Notes under the pieces: generated by a model
Databases searched by the model: none
What the model saw: the letters and a program-made list of their open reading frames with translations, nothing else
What the model was told of the DNA's origin: nothing
Translations under genes and position numbers: made by a program
Part shown: piece by piece, positions 45,378 through 54,374 of the stretch
How the letters are laid out: each line of letters opens with the position of its first letter
Numbering within the stretch: the stretch's first letter is position 1
Assembly (NCBI GenBank): GCA_964019655.1
Contig: CAXHTR010000002.1
Span: forward strand, 186,001-250,000
Length of the DNA stretch: 64,000 bases
Reading direction: 5' to 3'
Origin: Perkinsela sp. pyNocScin1
Lineage: Eukaryota > Euglenozoa > Kinetoplastea > Prokinetoplastida > Perkinselidae

Positions 45378-45752
45378 ATGGCCGCAGTTGCAAAGCGCAC
45401 TTACCTCCCCAAAGTCGTCTCTGTGGAAACCACGGTTCGCATCTCCCGCAAGATGACGAACGTCACGCACAAGAAGCGCGCCCCTCGCGCCTGCAAGGTC
45501 CTCCGCGACCACGCCAAGCGCATGCTCGGAACCAGCGACAACAGAATCGACTCCAAGCTCAACAAGTTCCTCTGGTCCAACGGCATCAAGAACCCACCAC
45601 ACCGCGTCCGCGTCCGCATGGAGCGCAAGATCCGCGAATCTGCCGGCGACAAAGACAAGCGCGGCATGGGCAAGTGCTACACTGTGATTTCCTTCGTTAT
45701 GCCAAAGGACGGCACCTTCAAGGGCAAGCAGACTGAGATCATCGAGGAATAA
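45378..45752 (+). CDS. Large-subunit ribosomal protein L31 (eL31)
   Basis: 124 aa from the ATG at 45378. The frame reaches back to 45219, overlapping the previous gene, but MAAVAKRTYLPKVVSVETTV is the likely start. Conserved eL31 blocks are AKRMLGTSDNRIDSKLNKFL, WSNGIKNPPHRVRVRMERKI and GMGKCYTVISFVMPKDGTF. It lines the nascent-peptide exit tunnel rim. Full length. Confidence 0.96.
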   Translation: MAAVAKRTYLPKVVSVETTVRISRKMTNVTHKKRAPRACKVLRDHAKRMLGTSDNRIDSKLNKFLWSNGIKNPPHRVRVRMERKIRESAGDKDKRGMGKCYTVISFVMPKDGTFKGKQTEIIEE

Positions 45753-45857
45753 GTGAAACATTGAATCAATTACGGAATACGCTTAAAGTAGTGATATCAG
45801 CGACCTCTCGATTGCTATGTCATCTATTCAAAATTTTTTCGTTTTATATTTTTCGAT

Positions 45858-46577
45858 ATGTTCGAGGTACCCAGCGCGAATAGGCTCATACAGCGAAGCG
45901 CGACGACCCACCAGGACGAGTGGAGCCCATACCAAGACAATGGCGGCTGCGTGATTGCCATCGGCGGTAAGGGCTACGTGATCCTCGCCGCCGACACCCG
46001 CCTGAGCGAGGGCTATACCATTTTTTCGAGAGAAGACGAGTCAAAGATAGCGAAAATTACTGAAAAAACGCTCCTCGGCTCGACGGGCATGCAGGCCGAC
46101 CGTATCGCCCTGCAGCAAGTTTTGCGCGAGCACACGCAATGGTATAACTACGACAACGAGTGCTACCCGAGCACTGCCGCTATCTCGCAGCTGCTCTCGA
46201 ACCAGCTGTACTACCGCCGATTCTTCCCGTTCTACACTTTTAATGTCCTTGCTGGCCTTGACGCTGAAGGCAACGGCGTGTGCTACTCCTACGACGCCAT
46301 CGGGTGCACTGAGCCGCTCTCCTACGGTGCGACGGGCTCAGGCCACACGCTGATTGAGCCCCTCCTCGACCATCACATCCTCAAATCGAACCAGCAGATG
46401 GACCCTGAGGCGCGCAAGCACCTCTCCCTCACACGCGACGAAGCGATTCTCCTCGTCAAAGACGCTTTCTCCGGCGCATGCGAGCGTGACATCTACTGTG
46501 GCGACACAGTCCTGATCAAGACGCTCACGCCGGCGGGCGGCCTCGAGACAGAGGTCTTCCACCTGCGGAAGGACTAG
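45858..46577 (+). CDS. 20S proteasome subunit beta6 (PSMB1)
   Basis: 239 aa from the ATG at 45858. After a short propeptide (ANRLIQRSATTHQDEWSPYQ), DNGGCVIAIGGKGYVILAAD and TRLSEGYTIFSREDESKIAK match beta6. Further blocks are QADRIALQQVLREHTQWYN, NQLYYRRFFPFYTFNVLAGL and YDAIGCTEPLSYGATGSGHT. No catalytic Thr is found, as expected for this structural beta subunit. It is 6 kb from proteasome beta4 in the same run. Confidence 0.95.
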   Translation: MFEVPSANRLIQRSATTHQDEWSPYQDNGGCVIAIGGKGYVILAADTRLSEGYTIFSREDESKIAKITEKTLLGSTGMQADRIALQQVLREHTQWYNYDNECYPSTAAISQLLSNQLYYRRFFPFYTFNVLAGLDAEGNGVCYSYDAIGCTEPLSYGATGSGHTLIEPLLDHHILKSNQQMDPEARKHLSLTRDEAILLVKDAFSGACERDIYCGDTVLIKTLTPAGGLETEVFHLRKD

Positions 46578-46662
46578 TGTGTGTCTAAGCCTGTGAGGTG
46601 CTTGACCACTCCTTTGCATTTCAATCTTTCCACTTTACAAGAAAATTTACTAGCATTTAAAT

Positions 46663-47259
46663 ATGCCACGCTATAACCAGAAGCTGCCTGAAGGTATAGC
46701 GACCTTTGGCGGTCAGCTCGTCCCCTACGCGAACTACACTTCGCAGTACGCGAAGGGCTTCGAGTACCGCGAGGTGGACAAATACGCGTATCCCCTCCCG
46801 CCAACGCTCTTCAAGCTGAAGCTGCGCACCGCCGCTGAGATCCGTTTCGCCGACATCGTGAACAAGTACATGGACGACAAGATCAAGGCGAGCCGCGTCA
46901 AATACATGATTTTGAGCTACAAGCAGATGCAGTTCGACAACATGAACAACATCATACCGAAGGACGAGTACGAGGTGCAGAAGATGACGTCGTACATGAT
47001 GTCGCGCAAGGCCTCTGAGGAGTTCCGCCGCAGCCTCATGAAGAACTGGGTCATGAGCGCCTTCCGCGCCGAAGCGAACACCTACGCGGGCCACCACATG
47101 GATACGTGGTCCCAGCGCGCGCAGATCGCGACCGAGGAAGAGTTCATGTCGTACCTGTGGTTCCTCATCTCGATCGCAACAATCGTATCAACCGTTATGA
47201 CGGCAGTTTACTGGTACTGGAAGTATGGCCAGGGCTTTGAATGCTTACCAGTCCACTAA
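46663..47259 (+). CDS. Unknown protein with one C-terminal transmembrane helix
   Basis: 198 aa from the ATG at 46663. The first 150 residues are hydrophilic and Tyr/Lys-rich (YTSQYAKGFEYREVDKYAYP, EEFRRSLMKNWVMSAFR). One strong transmembrane segment follows at about 162-185 (YLWFLISIATIVSTVMTAVY), then a short tail (WKYGQGFECLPVH). This layout is common in small subunits of mitochondrial respiratory complexes in euglenozoans, but no family match is certain. Confidence 0.65.
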   Translation: MPRYNQKLPEGIATFGGQLVPYANYTSQYAKGFEYREVDKYAYPLPPTLFKLKLRTAAEIRFADIVNKYMDDKIKASRVKYMILSYKQMQFDNMNNIIPKDEYEVQKMTSYMMSRKASEEFRRSLMKNWVMSAFRAEANTYAGHHMDTWSQRAQIATEEEFMSYLWFLISIATIVSTVMTAVYWYWKYGQGFECLPVH

Positions 47260-47376
47260 TCGCCTGCTGCCCTGTTCGTTTCCGTTAAATCAACTGATAT
47301 AAACAGCAACACTACAATTTTGCATTTCCCTTGGGTTTTTGATCGGTTTCCCTCTTCATTGAAATTTATAAAGTAA

Positions 47377-48450
47377 ATGCCAGGCGACGCCTCAGCGCAC
47401 AGCGGCCTGGACCGCGCGACCGCGTCGAAAGCCGGCCAGCGCCCGAGCAAGTACAGCGTCAATTTTAAGCCGCACTCGAGCCTCGCGGCGCAAAAGAATC
47501 TGATCAGCGCGCAGGAGATGGAGGAGAACTTCGTGCGCAGCGACGACGGCGGCACTGCGTTCCGCCTCAAGTCGCTCGGCCTGGTTCTCGTCGCGATACT
47601 GAGCATCGGCATGCTCAAGTACGACGTCGAGTACAACCTCCAGCCGCACGGTGCCGACATGGACGAGGCCGATGACGCGACAGTCGTTGACCCCGTCGCG
47701 CGCAAGTACTACGAGCAGCTTCACGTGCCCGTCGATGCCCCGCTAGCCGACGACGGCTCGACGCGGCCGCTCACAAAGCAGGAGATTCGGCGTGAGCGCC
47801 ACCGGCTGAAGAAGGCAGCCGCAGAAGCGTTCCAGCGCCAGACGGCGGAGCATAGCGCCCTCGTGCACGTGAGCCCCCGGCAGGAGAAGCAGTACAACCA
47901 AGTCAAAATTGCGTATGAAAAGATCCACCAGAAAATAGACCGGAATCTGTATGATGTTCTTGGCGTGTCCCAGAACGACCCAGTGAACGCCCAGACCCTC
48001 GGTGAGCGCGCCGAGAAGCTCCGGCAGAGCATCGAGGCGCAGAAGGCCGCGGAAACCGACGACCCCGAACAGGCGCAGCGCGACATTGAAGACAAGGAGA
48101 TCGCGCTGCAGGACGTCAAGGACGCATACGACATTCTGTCGCAGCCCGAATCGCGCGTGTTCTACAACCTCTACGGGTTGCGCCCGCCGGAGGAGATGAA
48201 GCACACGTCGGCGCGCGCCGGCGGCTGGGGCCAGGACTACGCGTTCTCGCGTGCCTACCACGTCAAGCTCGCGCTCATGCTCCTCAAGTACATCGACTCG
48301 TACGCGCTTGACGTGCTCACGCTGGTGTCCTGCATCTCGTTCATAGTGTTCGCAATGTGGCGCAAGTATCCTGAGCTCAAGCGCGTCGCGCAGCAGCTCG
48401 AGGACCACGAGGAGCGCATGAAGGCGCTCTCGGCGAGAGGCGGCAACTAA
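47377..48450 (+). CDS. Membrane protein with two degenerate J-like domains
   Basis: 357 aa from the ATG at 47377. A hydrophobic segment near 67-80 (LGLVLVAILSIGML) and another near 308-330 (YALDVLTLVSCISFIVFAMW) suggest two membrane spans. Between them lie two tandem stretches with the outline of J-domains: YYEQLHVPVDAPL with KIAYEKIHQKIDRNLYD, then LYDVLGVSQNDPV with DVKDAYDILSQPESRVFYN. Neither has the HPD tripeptide. An ER or mitochondrial membrane co-chaperone-like scaffold, in the manner of Sec63 or TIM14/16 pairs, is possible. Confidence 0.65.
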   Translation: MPGDASAHSGLDRATASKAGQRPSKYSVNFKPHSSLAAQKNLISAQEMEENFVRSDDGGTAFRLKSLGLVLVAILSIGMLKYDVEYNLQPHGADMDEADDATVVDPVARKYYEQLHVPVDAPLADDGSTRPLTKQEIRRERHRLKKAAAEAFQRQTAEHSALVHVSPRQEKQYNQVKIAYEKIHQKIDRNLYDVLGVSQNDPVNAQTLGERAEKLRQSIEAQKAAETDDPEQAQRDIEDKEIALQDVKDAYDILSQPESRVFYNLYGLRPPEEMKHTSARAGGWGQDYAFSRAYHVKLALMLLKYIDSYALDVLTLVSCISFIVFAMWRKYPELKRVAQQLEDHEERMKALSARGGN

Positions 48451-48562
48451 GCAAATGAAAAGGAATGCGTACCACGCAGTTTCCGTTTGCTTTTTCATTG
48501 AAATTGTCAGAGTGTGGTCGTTGCTTCCTTATATTCATATATTCACGATGATTCCTGAGTAG

Positions 48563-49816
48563 ATGCTACGAGCAGTCCGGCAGATCTTTGTAGCATGCAT
48601 CATCCTTGGCATTGCACACCAGTATGAACAGCGTGTCGTGCACATATCAGAAGAAACGGGATTGGCGCGGCGAGAAACGCTTCATCGCATTGTGCGGGCG
48701 GTAAAGCGCGAGTTGGTGTCAAAAGATGGGGCACGCCATGGAACGACGCCGGCTTCGGAGCGTGTGGGGAATCATGCACATGATTTAGGGGAAGAAAATG
48801 ATTCTATCGCAAATCGAGATGAGAAGCAGCTTGAAGCACAGAAAAATGGTCCGGAAGCGTCACTCGAAGAAGCGTCCATCGCTGTAGATCAAGCAGTGAC
48901 AATAGAACCAGAACCCAGCCAAGACGCACCATCGTGTCACGATCCTGTAGAAGCCGGAGCACATTTATACGATCAGATTGAGGACAAAGAAGAACTTCAT
49001 GCGATGGAAGAGCCAGATGCGATAGTGTACGAGCCCTTTGGGCTTGAAGAAACTACAGTGGAGCAGCAAATCCTCGTGGACGCACATGAAGCAGAAGCTT
49101 TCGAGGAGAGCACCCCTAATGAGCAGCCATATTTCTACCCAGGTGATGAGGGCACAAATCCACACACGAGCATCGATGAGCCGCTTTTGCAAGATGAAGC
49201 AGCACCGAAGATGTATAGCGTCGATGGCGATGCTGATGACGTAGATCTATCTGAAGCACTTGAACAAGATGATGGGAGAGTTTCTGAAGCGCAGAGAATA
49301 GAGCACACAGCTTCAAGTGATGATGTGCAGAGTGCATTTCAGTCACCTTCCGCTGTGAGTCCCGCTGAAAATCAAGCCCCACAAGAGGAATTTGACGTGT
49401 ACGACGAGCTACCAGCTTACATGCGAGACGACAGTGCTGATGATGTTTTAGAAGCAGCTCAGCCAGATGGATCGCCCTCGAAAGAGTCTTTTGCTTCGCA
49501 GGAATCATATCCCAGTGATGATTTTGCGGAATTCCCTGGTATAGCTTCGCATATTATCGAAAACCTTACGAATCCTCCTGATTCGATTCAAAAAGTGATT
49601 CAAGACGTTGTGAAAGATAGCGCCGGCAACAACGAATTCGAAGATGAAGACCCCTGGGATAGCGATGAAGCCTTTGGCGATGACCACGCACAGTGCTTCG
49701 CCCCAGACTGCGCTTCCGATGCGAGCGAAGCAAAGGCAAAGCGCACGAGGCTCACGATTGCGCTCAGCGCGATGCAGATTCTTTTTACGCAAGTTCTTGT
49801 CTACTTGTCTATGTGA
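48563..49816 (+). CDS. Highly acidic protein with N- and C-terminal hydrophobic segments
   Basis: 417 aa from the ATG at 48563. An N-terminal hydrophobic segment (QIFVACIILGIAHQY) can act as a signal anchor. A long acidic, low-complexity middle follows (GLEETTVEQQILVDAHEAEA, DDVDLSEALEQDDGRV). The C-terminus (LTIALSAMQILFTQVLVYLS) is hydrophobic to the last residue. That could be a tail anchor or a GPI-attachment signal. No domain is recognised. It is the last gene before the right-hand LRR region and may be a surface protein. Confidence 0.6.
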   Translation: MLRAVRQIFVACIILGIAHQYEQRVVHISEETGLARRETLHRIVRAVKRELVSKDGARHGTTPASERVGNHAHDLGEENDSIANRDEKQLEAQKNGPEASLEEASIAVDQAVTIEPEPSQDAPSCHDPVEAGAHLYDQIEDKEELHAMEEPDAIVYEPFGLEETTVEQQILVDAHEAEAFEESTPNEQPYFYPGDEGTNPHTSIDEPLLQDEAAPKMYSVDGDADDVDLSEALEQDDGRVSEAQRIEHTASSDDVQSAFQSPSAVSPAENQAPQEEFDVYDELPAYMRDDSADDVLEAAQPDGSPSKESFASQESYPSDDFAEFPGIASHIIENLTNPPDSIQKVIQDVVKDSAGNNEFEDEDPWDSDEAFGDDHAQCFAPDCASDASEAKAKRTRLTIALSAMQILFTQVLVYLSM

Positions 49817-50218
49817 TCCATGCTTTGTTGAGAAGCGAGCTTTTTACTACACAACCTTAGATGCTAATGAAGCTTTAATGTTTTTGCGATATTTTCATTC
49901 TTGTAAATCTTATATGATCCCACGTGTAATCGTACTTAAAAAAGGCGACTTGATCAGCGCATTTCGATCTCAAGCATCTTCCACGTGACAATCACTGCAC
50001 ATATACGGTATACAAACTGTATTTGTACTCTTCTCGAACAACTTTGCAATTAAGAGTCACCATGGAATTTACAGATCTTAGCAGGCGACACAGTGTATGC
50101 GAATGTACTTGTCGCTGTCACTCAATAGCATGACATTTCCTTAAAATTTTTCCTGTGATATACGCTCTCCACTGTTAACATCAGCACTGCATTCTCCTTA
50201 TATGCTCTTTAACAGACA
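49817..50218. other. Intergenic, boundary of the right LRR region
   Basis: About 400 AT-rich bases with no recognised gene. A pyrimidine-rich stretch ending AACAG lies just before the ATG at 50219 and could be a trans-splice acceptor for the first LRR gene. Confidence 0.45.
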
Positions 50219-51019
50219 ATGCATCTGCTCTTGCTCAGTGCCGATTTCTCACCACTCGGTCGCCTCAACACGGACATGCTCGACGACCAGACCCGTATGG
50301 AGATTCTTGTGAGTGGATCTGGACCACAGCATGCCTTTCGACCATTCACCGACGAGCACGGAGAGTACAAAGACAAGTGCACATGGGACGGCGTTGAGTG
50401 TGATGACAGTGGAAGCGTCATAGAAATTGTATGGAACCCGTACATGTGGCCAGCACAAGGAACTGTGACATTTGACCACCTCCCGCGCAAGCTTATTGTT
50501 TTTGAGTCATGTCATGACGATGGACGTGATATTCGGGTGTCCGGCACACTCAGCACATCGCTTCTCCCGCCGAGCATGCGCGTGTTCTGTCTTCAAAAAG
50601 AATCTTTCTCTGGAACACTCGACCTACAGAGTCTCCCAGATAGTTTGGAAAATTTTGATGTGCACGCAAACAATTTCAGTGGCGAAATAGATCTCACGGC
50701 ATTGCCAAAGGCTCTCCTGGACCTCGATTTGAGCAGAAATAATCTCTCGGGCAGTATCAATTTCGAAAAGCTTCCAGAATCCCTCGAGAGCCTCCATCTC
50801 GACAATAACGCCTTTGAGGGCTCAGTAAGTCTCGACTTTCTACCTGTGTCGCTTAAGTACATCGACTTTTCATACAACAAGCTGTCGGGGCGCATCTGCG
50901 TCGATCACCTAAACCACTTGCGCGACGATCCTGATCTTCGCGGGAACCAATTTGAGAATGTCGAGTGGGTCGTGAAGAACAGCAAATTAGTATGCTACAT
51001 CGATGGCGTTGAGCACTGA
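50219..51019 (+). CDS. LRR family protein
   Basis: 266 aa from the ATG at 50219. The N-terminus MHLLLLSADFSPLGRL is a very short signal-like run. The cap contains LDDQTRMEILVSG and CTWDGVECDDSGSV with both cysteines. About six repeats follow (SLPDSLENFDVHANNFSGEI, ALPKALLDLDLSRNNLSGSI, KLPESLESLHLDNNAFEGSV, FLPVSLKYIDFSYNKLSGRI). It ends WVVKNSKLVCYIDGVEH with no anchor. It opens the right-hand LRR cluster. Confidence 0.87.
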   Translation: MHLLLLSADFSPLGRLNTDMLDDQTRMEILVSGSGPQHAFRPFTDEHGEYKDKCTWDGVECDDSGSVIEIVWNPYMWPAQGTVTFDHLPRKLIVFESCHDDGRDIRVSGTLSTSLLPPSMRVFCLQKESFSGTLDLQSLPDSLENFDVHANNFSGEIDLTALPKALLDLDLSRNNLSGSINFEKLPESLESLHLDNNAFEGSVSLDFLPVSLKYIDFSYNKLSGRICVDHLNHLRDDPDLRGNQFENVEWVVKNSKLVCYIDGVEH

Positions 51020-51619
51020 GTATCAGTATAAGTATGAGTATAAGACAGAGTTCATCTTAGCAGAGTGGGTTTAAAAAAATATTCGATTAAGGTAAGTATA
51101 GAATATGGTTTTAAATGCGCCACAGTTTGGGGATCATTTTGATAATTGTTAGAGATTTGAAAAATCATTTAGTAGTAAATCGCAATTTTGAATCACGAGC
51201 GCCCTAAGGGTTGAGTTTCTCGCACGTTTTGAACATACATACAGATGAGCGTAGCATACAGACAGCATACGTTTACAGTGTAAATTTCTCAGTTTGGTTC
51301 TGGAAGGAAGTTATTCTTCTTCTTTCATTCAATGAAGATTTTGAAAGAAAATGAAGTGCTCGAGACAAAATAGGTAGGAAGGGTAGAATATTTTTGAAAA
51401 TGAGTGGTGCATTTGTAGCACTACAAACATGGTGCATTTAAAGCACTTTAGTACACAGGCGTAAATGCTGAGAGCCAAAGATGGTTTTTGATGATTTGAT
51501 GCCATATGATCGCAGCAGAGTTCCAACACCACTATTCCATTGATGTTTGTTCGTGAGTGAAAGTTTGAAAGGAATAGGCTCGCAAAAGTTACTGAAATTC
51601 TCTTCTCTACTCAAATTCA
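51020..51619. other. Intergenic, nothing recognised
   Basis: About 600 AT-rich bases between two LRR genes. A short AGTATAAGTATG-like repetition follows the preceding stop. Short minus-strand frames here have no family motif. No RNA gene is apparent. Confidence 0.45.
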
Positions 51620-52303
51620 ATGCTTGCACTCTTGATAAGCGCCGCGGACTTTCCGCTGCAAAATGAGGCCGACGCTCTCGACCTTCAAAAGCGAATGATG
51701 CACAACATTTTCACGACAATCGAAAGCGATAACGTGTGCGGCTGGTACGGGGTCCACTGCGTGGACGGCATGGTTGATAAAATTGCCTGGAATGGTCACG
51801 CGCTCCGCAAGCCAATCACGCTTTGCTGGCTGCCGTACACCGCAAGAGATGTTTTGCTGGAAAACGTTGAAGTTGTTGATGGGCTTCGGACGCGCCTTCT
51901 CCCGCGCGAAAGCCGGTACTTCCTTATCAATGTCCCAAAAATTCTTGACAATGCGGTCATTTGTCTCGACATGCGTGTCCTACCCGAGAACATGGAGGAG
52001 TTCCACGCGCGAGGGCTACCGTCTGTTGGGCCCGTCGACCTGCGCGACCTCCCGCGAAAAATGATCGTTGTTTCTATAATTGCCACGCCGGTTTCTTTCG
52101 TCCTGCTGGACGGTACGCGGCTCCCAGATCACCTGCGGCTCATTCGACTCACGCGGAAAAATAAGGCACCGTGCATTCAAAATGTGGGTGAAGTTGCCAT
52201 CGAGGGGAAAATTGAGTGGTCGCTGTATGTGCCGTGGTCGAGCCACTACCCAGCGTTGCACCGCCTCATGGGACGACGGTCGCCGATGCTCGGGCTTTTG
52301 TAG
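51620..52303 (+). CDS. Short-type LRR family protein
   Basis: 227 aa from the ATG at 51620. MLALLISAADFPLQNEAD is a short hydrophobic start ending in an AD-F/P-like site common to the family. The cap has CGWYGVHCVDGMVDKIAW. Repeats are degenerate (WLPYTARDVLL, LLPRESRYFLI, VLPENMEEFHARGLP, DLPRKMIVVSI) and end with the unit LLDGTRLPDHLRLIRL. The C-terminal 40 residues are basic and non-repetitive. It shares the layout of the short members at 1857..2564 and 17025..17705. Confidence 0.78.
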   Translation: MLALLISAADFPLQNEADALDLQKRMMHNIFTTIESDNVCGWYGVHCVDGMVDKIAWNGHALRKPITLCWLPYTARDVLLENVEVVDGLRTRLLPRESRYFLINVPKILDNAVICLDMRVLPENMEEFHARGLPSVGPVDLRDLPRKMIVVSIIATPVSFVLLDGTRLPDHLRLIRLTRKNKAPCIQNVGEVAIEGKIEWSLYVPWSSHYPALHRLMGRRSPMLGLL

Positions 52304-52687
52304 CTAATCTCAAGTACAAAGCTAGAAGGGCTGAGTAGAAAATGACTGCGAATGCGATGAACGCAAAAATGTGAAAAAAATCTCTGAATCTCATCAACAT
52401 CTTAGAGACAGTTGCTCGTATGCGAAGATATTTTCGAGGCAGGTGATGATTCTGATTCTAAAAATGCTCGCACAGGTATTGTTAATAGGCTGCCCCGCAT
52501 GTATCAGTGAGCTCTGAGATCAATGCAACTCTCTGGAGTCTTCCCTTGCTTTCCGTTCGGCAGGTTATTTTATTTTCCTTGAAAGTGACTTTGTTCTTCG
52601 AATACGAATGTGCGGTGACATCACCATATAGTCTGGCCTAATTTATGATCCCTCAAAGTTTTTATATCTATTTTCTTGACCCTTACA
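52304..52687. other. Intergenic, nothing recognised
   Basis: About 380 AT-rich bases between two LRR genes on the same strand. I see no gene, repeat or structured RNA. Confidence 0.45.
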
Positions 52688-53599
52688 ATGCCACTTCTTC
52701 ATATTGTCGCGCAGCTGAACGCGGATGATCCACTCGGCCGATTCGGTACCTTGGCAATGCCGGACCAAACACTCATGGAGCTGCTCGTGCAAAACCTGAA
52801 CGAAGATTTATCTGAGCGCTATCGCGACGCGAATGGTGCTTTTCTCGACGTATGTGAGTGGGATGATATCGAATGTGATGCTGAAGGTAACGTGACAGGG
52901 GTCTGTTTCAATGAGATACAGGACGAATTTGGTGATAAAATTCCCATCGACTTACGGTGGCTTCCATCAACGGTCACAGAGCTCAGCATGTACGAAGTGA
53001 ATTTCGGTGGAACAGTCAATACTCGAGATCTCCCAAGGTCACTGAAAAGGTTTAGAGTACTCATGGCAGCCTTTGAAGGGACATTCGACCTGTCCGGGCT
53101 CCCGGAAGGCTTCACGCATCTTTTTTTGAATTCGTCGGCGTTCGAAGGTAGCCTCGATCTGGCACACATGCCAGAGTCCGTTGTTAAATTCGAAGTATCA
53201 TGCAATGAGTTTTTAGGTTCTATCGACTTGACATCTTTGCCTCCTGCGCTAAAAATCCTTGATTTGTCGGAGAACAATTTTACTGGCTCTGTGGACTTCA
53301 GCTCCCTGCCTCTCACATTGCGATCGCTTTATCTCAGTTACAATAAACTCTCGGGTGAAGTCAATTTGTCATCGCTTCCCGATGTTCTGACCGCCATTAA
53401 CCTCAGACATAATCTTTTTACGGGAACAGCCGTCGTTGATCTGCAGATAGAGCGCTCGGTGAATGTTCAGCAAAATCAGATCGTTACATGTGTCGACACG
53501 GAAGGCAACGATGTTACGGCGCAGATTATGCCGCCAGAAGTGCCTGTGGTGTGCAGGGCGCGCGATGAAAGCTCCTGGAGTTCTTGTCTGTTGCAATAA
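52688..53599 (+). CDS. LRR family protein
   Basis: 303 aa from the ATG at 52688; the frame opens four codons earlier at a TTG. MPLLHIVAQLNADDPLGRFG gives the short hydrophobic start and the AD-x-LGR signature. The cap is CEWDDIECDAEGNV. About eight repeats follow (GLPEGFTHLFLNSSAFEGSL, SLPPALKILDLSENNFTGSV, SLPLTLRSLYLSYNKLSGEV). The tail includes CVDTEGNDVTAQI, the family D-x-x-G-x-x-V pattern. The transposon remnant inserted 30 bases downstream of its stop. Confidence 0.88.
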   Translation: MPLLHIVAQLNADDPLGRFGTLAMPDQTLMELLVQNLNEDLSERYRDANGAFLDVCEWDDIECDAEGNVTGVCFNEIQDEFGDKIPIDLRWLPSTVTELSMYEVNFGGTVNTRDLPRSLKRFRVLMAAFEGTFDLSGLPEGFTHLFLNSSAFEGSLDLAHMPESVVKFEVSCNEFLGSIDLTSLPPALKILDLSENNFTGSVDFSSLPLTLRSLYLSYNKLSGEVNLSSLPDVLTAINLRHNLFTGTAVVDLQIERSVNVQQNQIVTCVDTEGNDVTAQIMPPEVPVVCRARDESSWSSCLLQ

Positions 53600-53628
53600 G
53601 CTAAAAAATAGAGCTCGATAGAAAAAAG

Positions 53629-53636
53629 TAATAGAC
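53629..53636. repeat. Target-site duplication, left copy (8 bp)
   Basis: TAATAGAC immediately outside the left terminal repeat. The identical 8 bases follow the right end at 54375..54382. An 8-bp duplication is the hAT superfamily standard. Confidence 0.85.
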
Positions 53637-53680
53637 CAGCCCTGGACTGAACGGGGTAATTCACCCAAACAGGGTAACGG
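53637..53680. repeat. Left terminal inverted repeat of the hAT element
   Basis: Starts CAGCCCTGGACTGAA and ends GGGTAACGG. It pairs imperfectly with the complement of 54326..54374. A local dyad (GGGTAACGGC at 53672 and GCCGTTACCC at 53698) makes an additional hairpin just inside this end. Confidence 0.8.
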
Positions 53681-53752
53681 CGCGAGGCTGGGCCGAGGCC
53701 GTTACCCAAAATCTCCGAAATTTTCCCGATTTTCAGTAAATGGCCCAGCGGA

Positions 53753-53776
53753 GGGGGGGGGGGGGGGGGGAGGGGG
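53753..53776 (+). other. Homopolymeric G tract inside the transposon remnant
   Basis: Eighteen consecutive G, then A and five more G. It could form a G-quadruplex or be prone to slippage and assembly error. It lies just upstream of the transposase fragment. Confidence 0.8.
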
Positions 53777-53786
53777 CAGATCAAGA

Positions 53787-53990
53787 ATGAATGGTGTTTT
53801 TACCAGGTATTTTCGCTTCGCGACATCATACATGTGCGAGCAGCTCTTTTCAGCGCAAAAAGCCATCCGCACGCCAGAAAGAAACTCACTTCCGGATGAC
53901 GCTGAGATTCGAGTCTCTTTCAGCGGAACGGTACCGAACATCAACAGAATAGCCGTGAGCAACCATATGCGAAACTCACCGTCATCCTGA
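53787..53990 (+). pseudogene. hAT transposase C-terminal fragment
   Basis: A 67-codon frame reads YFRFATSYMCEQLFSAQKAI, then RTPERNSLPDDAEIRVSFSG and VPNINRI. The order Tyr-x-Cys-Glu, Phe-Ser, Arg, Leu, Asp-Asp, Leu/Ile-Arg, Ser matches the end of the hAT C-terminal dimerisation domain found in ZBED5/FAM200-type transposases. No catalytic core or BED finger precedes it inside the element. The ATG is incidental. Translation is unlikely to give an active enzyme. Confidence 0.75.
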
Positions 53991-54325
53991 GCGCATACGC
54001 AGGTAGCAATACACAGATACTGATAGCATACAGAATCAAAACTAAGGGCATTAAATTAGCGTGATTCTTTCCTTCAGACAAACGCCTAATATACAACTTT
54101 TTCTTTATCTGGTTAACGAACTTATGTAAAAAGGACAGAAATCTTTGAGATCATCCACTTTTGATCGATAATACATGGTCTTAAGTGGTTTATCAATAAT
54201 CTAAGATAGTGTGGAATGGGCAGAGTCTGAAAAAATTTGAAATTTTGATACTGAAAAGAACTTTGTCCAAGTTCTCACCGCGTCCGGTATGAATGTGGAT
54301 CGTTTCCATTGAGTAAAACGCGAAC

Positions 54326-54374
54326 CCGTTACCCAGAGCCTTGGGTGACGGGTCAAAAATTCGCTCCAGGGCTG
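54326..54374. repeat. Right terminal inverted repeat of the hAT element
   Basis: Read from the outside inward on the minus strand: CAGCCCTGGAGCGAA, TCACCCAA, GGGTAACGG. The arrangement mirrors the left end with small indels. The segment also contains its own dyad (CCCGTTACCC near 54325 and GGGTGACGGG near 54343). Confidence 0.8.

Larger units (their letters stand above)
53637..54374 (+). mobile_element. hAT-superfamily DNA transposon remnant (738 bp)
   Basis: Both ends begin CAGCCCTGGA read inward and continue as imperfect inverted repeats of 44 and 49 bases sharing GAA, TCACCCAA and GGGTAACGG blocks in the same order. Perfect 8-bp TAATAGAC repeats flank the element. Inside, a plus-strand frame encodes a fragment like the C-terminal dimerisation region of hAT transposases. 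The element is far too short to be autonomous and the N-terminal and catalytic parts are missing. It sits between two LRR paralogues with neither coding region broken. The host cannot be named, but DNA transposons are, to my knowledge, not typical of kinetoplastids. Confidence 0.85.

Noticed and set aside
53672..53707. GGGTAAC/GTTACCC strings as possible internal telomere repeats
   Set aside because: They are part of the transposon inverted ends and do not form tandem TTAGGG units.
53702..53962. Minus-strand 86-codon frame with a proline run
   Set aside because: The proline run is only the reverse reading of the G tract; the plus-strand transposase fragment explains this segment better.
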